DNA of 23,946 bases from JABSSA01 sp039984715. GTDB taxonomy: Bacteria; Pseudomonadota; Alphaproteobacteria; Rhodobacterales; Rhodobacteraceae. A model generated the notes under the pieces. The model ran no database searches and had not been told where the DNA came from. It worked only from the letters and a program-made list of their open reading frames with translations. The stretch spans positions 1-23,946 of the forward strand of contig JBDWUA010000022.1 in the NCBI GenBank assembly GCA_039984715.1, written 5' to 3'. Shown here one piece after another: positions 23,173 through 23,946 of the stretch. Both the position numbers and the translations under genes were made by a program. How positions within the stretch are numbered: position 1 is the first letter of the stretch; every line of letters starts with the position of its first letter.

Positions 23173-23805
23173 CCGTGTAGGATCTTATTTCCGGTGAGTT
23201 TCTTTCTATCTTCGAAGCTTCTTTCAAATGTAGCTTTAGAATTGATAAATATACAAGACTGTGACGCGTCGGTAAATTGTCACTAGAGTCTTGGGGAGAA
23301 AGCTAAACTCGCAAAGGAAGAATTTCGCTTTTGAAGCCCAAAAACTACGTGCAGTCATGGCTGGTGAGGGCATTGCCTAACCATCGCCACTGCTCAAGCG
23401 TTTTTGGTGATATATGTCACCTTTCCGCCAAATGATTTTGGGTCATTTTGCTCATGATCTTTCTCCGCATCAAAATACGAGCCAATTTATTTTGCGCCGC
23501 TTCTACGAAACAATTTAGGATTTGATGACTGAAAAATATGCGGTAAATCAAGATCTTGAAGTGACAATATACCCATTTAAGCCGCCGTTTTTAATTTTCT
23601 ATTTTTGCGTTAGAGTGTCACTTTATCAAAGTATGTGACAAAGGATATTTGCGCATTCATTTGCAATAGTTGGATTGACCTGTGTCTGGCGGTGATGACT
23701 TTTGGCTGAATTGGAGCTGTTCAACCAACTTAAAGTAATATCTACTTTCTCAAGGAAGAGCCCAATCAGTCACTTCTCCGGATCTCGAGATAGGTTGAAA
23801 CTACG
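23173..23805. other. Gene-free, AT-rich stretch inside the island
   Basis: About 630 bp with no convincing gene on either strand. The motif TGTCAC or its complement occurs five times (23279, 23415, 23561, 23616, 23635). The segment around 23600-23640 is the most structured. It may hold the promoter and operators of the gene that begins at 23806. Confidence 0.6.
23616..23640. promoter_or_regulatory. TGTCAC/GTGACA inverted repeat, candidate operator
   Basis: TGTCAC (23616-23621) and GTGACA (23635-23640) are reverse complements with a 13-base spacer, in an AT-rich setting about 170 bp before the next start codon. This arrangement fits a dimeric regulator site. No regulator is identified. Confidence 0.35.
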
Positions 23806-23946
23806 ATGAACATAACAGCCCTCACACTTGCAGCCGCTGACGCGCTGACGAATGGAAACGAGCCTGAAGCGGCCCATGGGGTATTGGGCTATAGCATTCA
23901 GCGTCTTGAAACCGCATCACAAGTCATTCAACCACGTTTGGTTTTC
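23806..23946 (+). CDS. Start of a hypothetical gene, partial
   Basis: 47 codons from ATG 23806 run to the window edge without a stop: MNITALTLAAADALTNGNEP, then EAAHGVLGYSIQRLETASQ. Not recognised. The composition is protein-like (Ala-rich helix start, polar middle) and GC content rises sharply relative to the preceding spacer, which supports a real gene. The ribosome site is weak (TAGG about 11 bases before). It is part of the genomic island. Confidence 0.5.
   Translation, partial: MNITALTLAAADALTNGNEPEAAHGVLGYSIQRLETASQVIQPRLVF

Noticed and set aside
1..23946. CRISPR arrays, rRNA and complete tRNA genes
   Set aside because: No regularly spaced direct repeats other than the 7-bp tandem repeat, no rRNA-like sequence, and only the 3' part of a tRNA-Arg was found.

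Overview
The window looks like Alphaproteobacteria, most likely a marine Rhodobacteraceae (Roseobacter-group) chromosome. The evidence is the mix of Pot-type ABC and TRAP transporters, the overlapping operon structure, the style of the protein sequences, and Tn5053/Tn7-like (tni) and IS6 mobile remnants. No rRNA and no complete tRNA gene was found. Names rest on reading motifs by eye; no database search was possible.

Region 1 (1-6223, minus strand) is a six-gene co-directional block read from right to left: a cytosolic-looking glycerophosphodiester phosphodiesterase, a Na/Pi cotransporter-family protein with a PhoU-like tail, then a Pot-type ABC importer (binding protein, ATPase, permease 1, permease 2; the last runs off the window). 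A LysR regulator (6457-7365, plus) is divergent from it. The gene set suggests import of a phosphodiester-type solute, its hydrolysis inside the cell, and handling of the released phosphate. A perfect hairpin sits between the binding-protein and ATPase genes.

Region 2 (7463-9328) is mobile debris. It holds an 810-bp IS6-family element with 18/19-matching terminal inverted repeats and no obvious target duplication, a short repeat (copy 1), and a decayed tniQ-like pseudogene with its 5' end missing, one frameshift and one stop codon.

Region 3 (9340-15310) holds two tandem sulfotransferase-like paralogues and a small exported protein on the minus strand. Divergent to them is a winged-helix/TolB-like/TPR regulator, followed on the plus strand by a SAM methyltransferase, an exported protein and a VTT/DedA-like membrane protein.

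Region 4 (15307-19780, minus) is a TRAP transporter operon (dctP-dctQ-dctM types) followed by a cyclase-family metal hydrolase and, past a 7-bp tandem repeat, an OsmC-like protein.

Region 5 (19781-21800) is a second mobile remnant: a Lon-like AAA ATPase gene with a TniB/TnsC-like C-terminal fragment in another frame, and a second copy of the short repeat carrying two direct copies of a 13-bp motif. Immediately beyond is the 3' part of a tRNA-Arg(UCU), then a P4-type tyrosine integrase (22021-23172). This marks the left edge of a genomic island that continues past the window. A gene-poor AT-rich stretch and the first codons of an unknown gene close the window.

The most notable points are the two tni remnants with related repeats that bracket a 13-kb block of metabolic genes, the tRNA-anchored island boundary, and the phosphodiester uptake/hydrolysis/phosphate operon.
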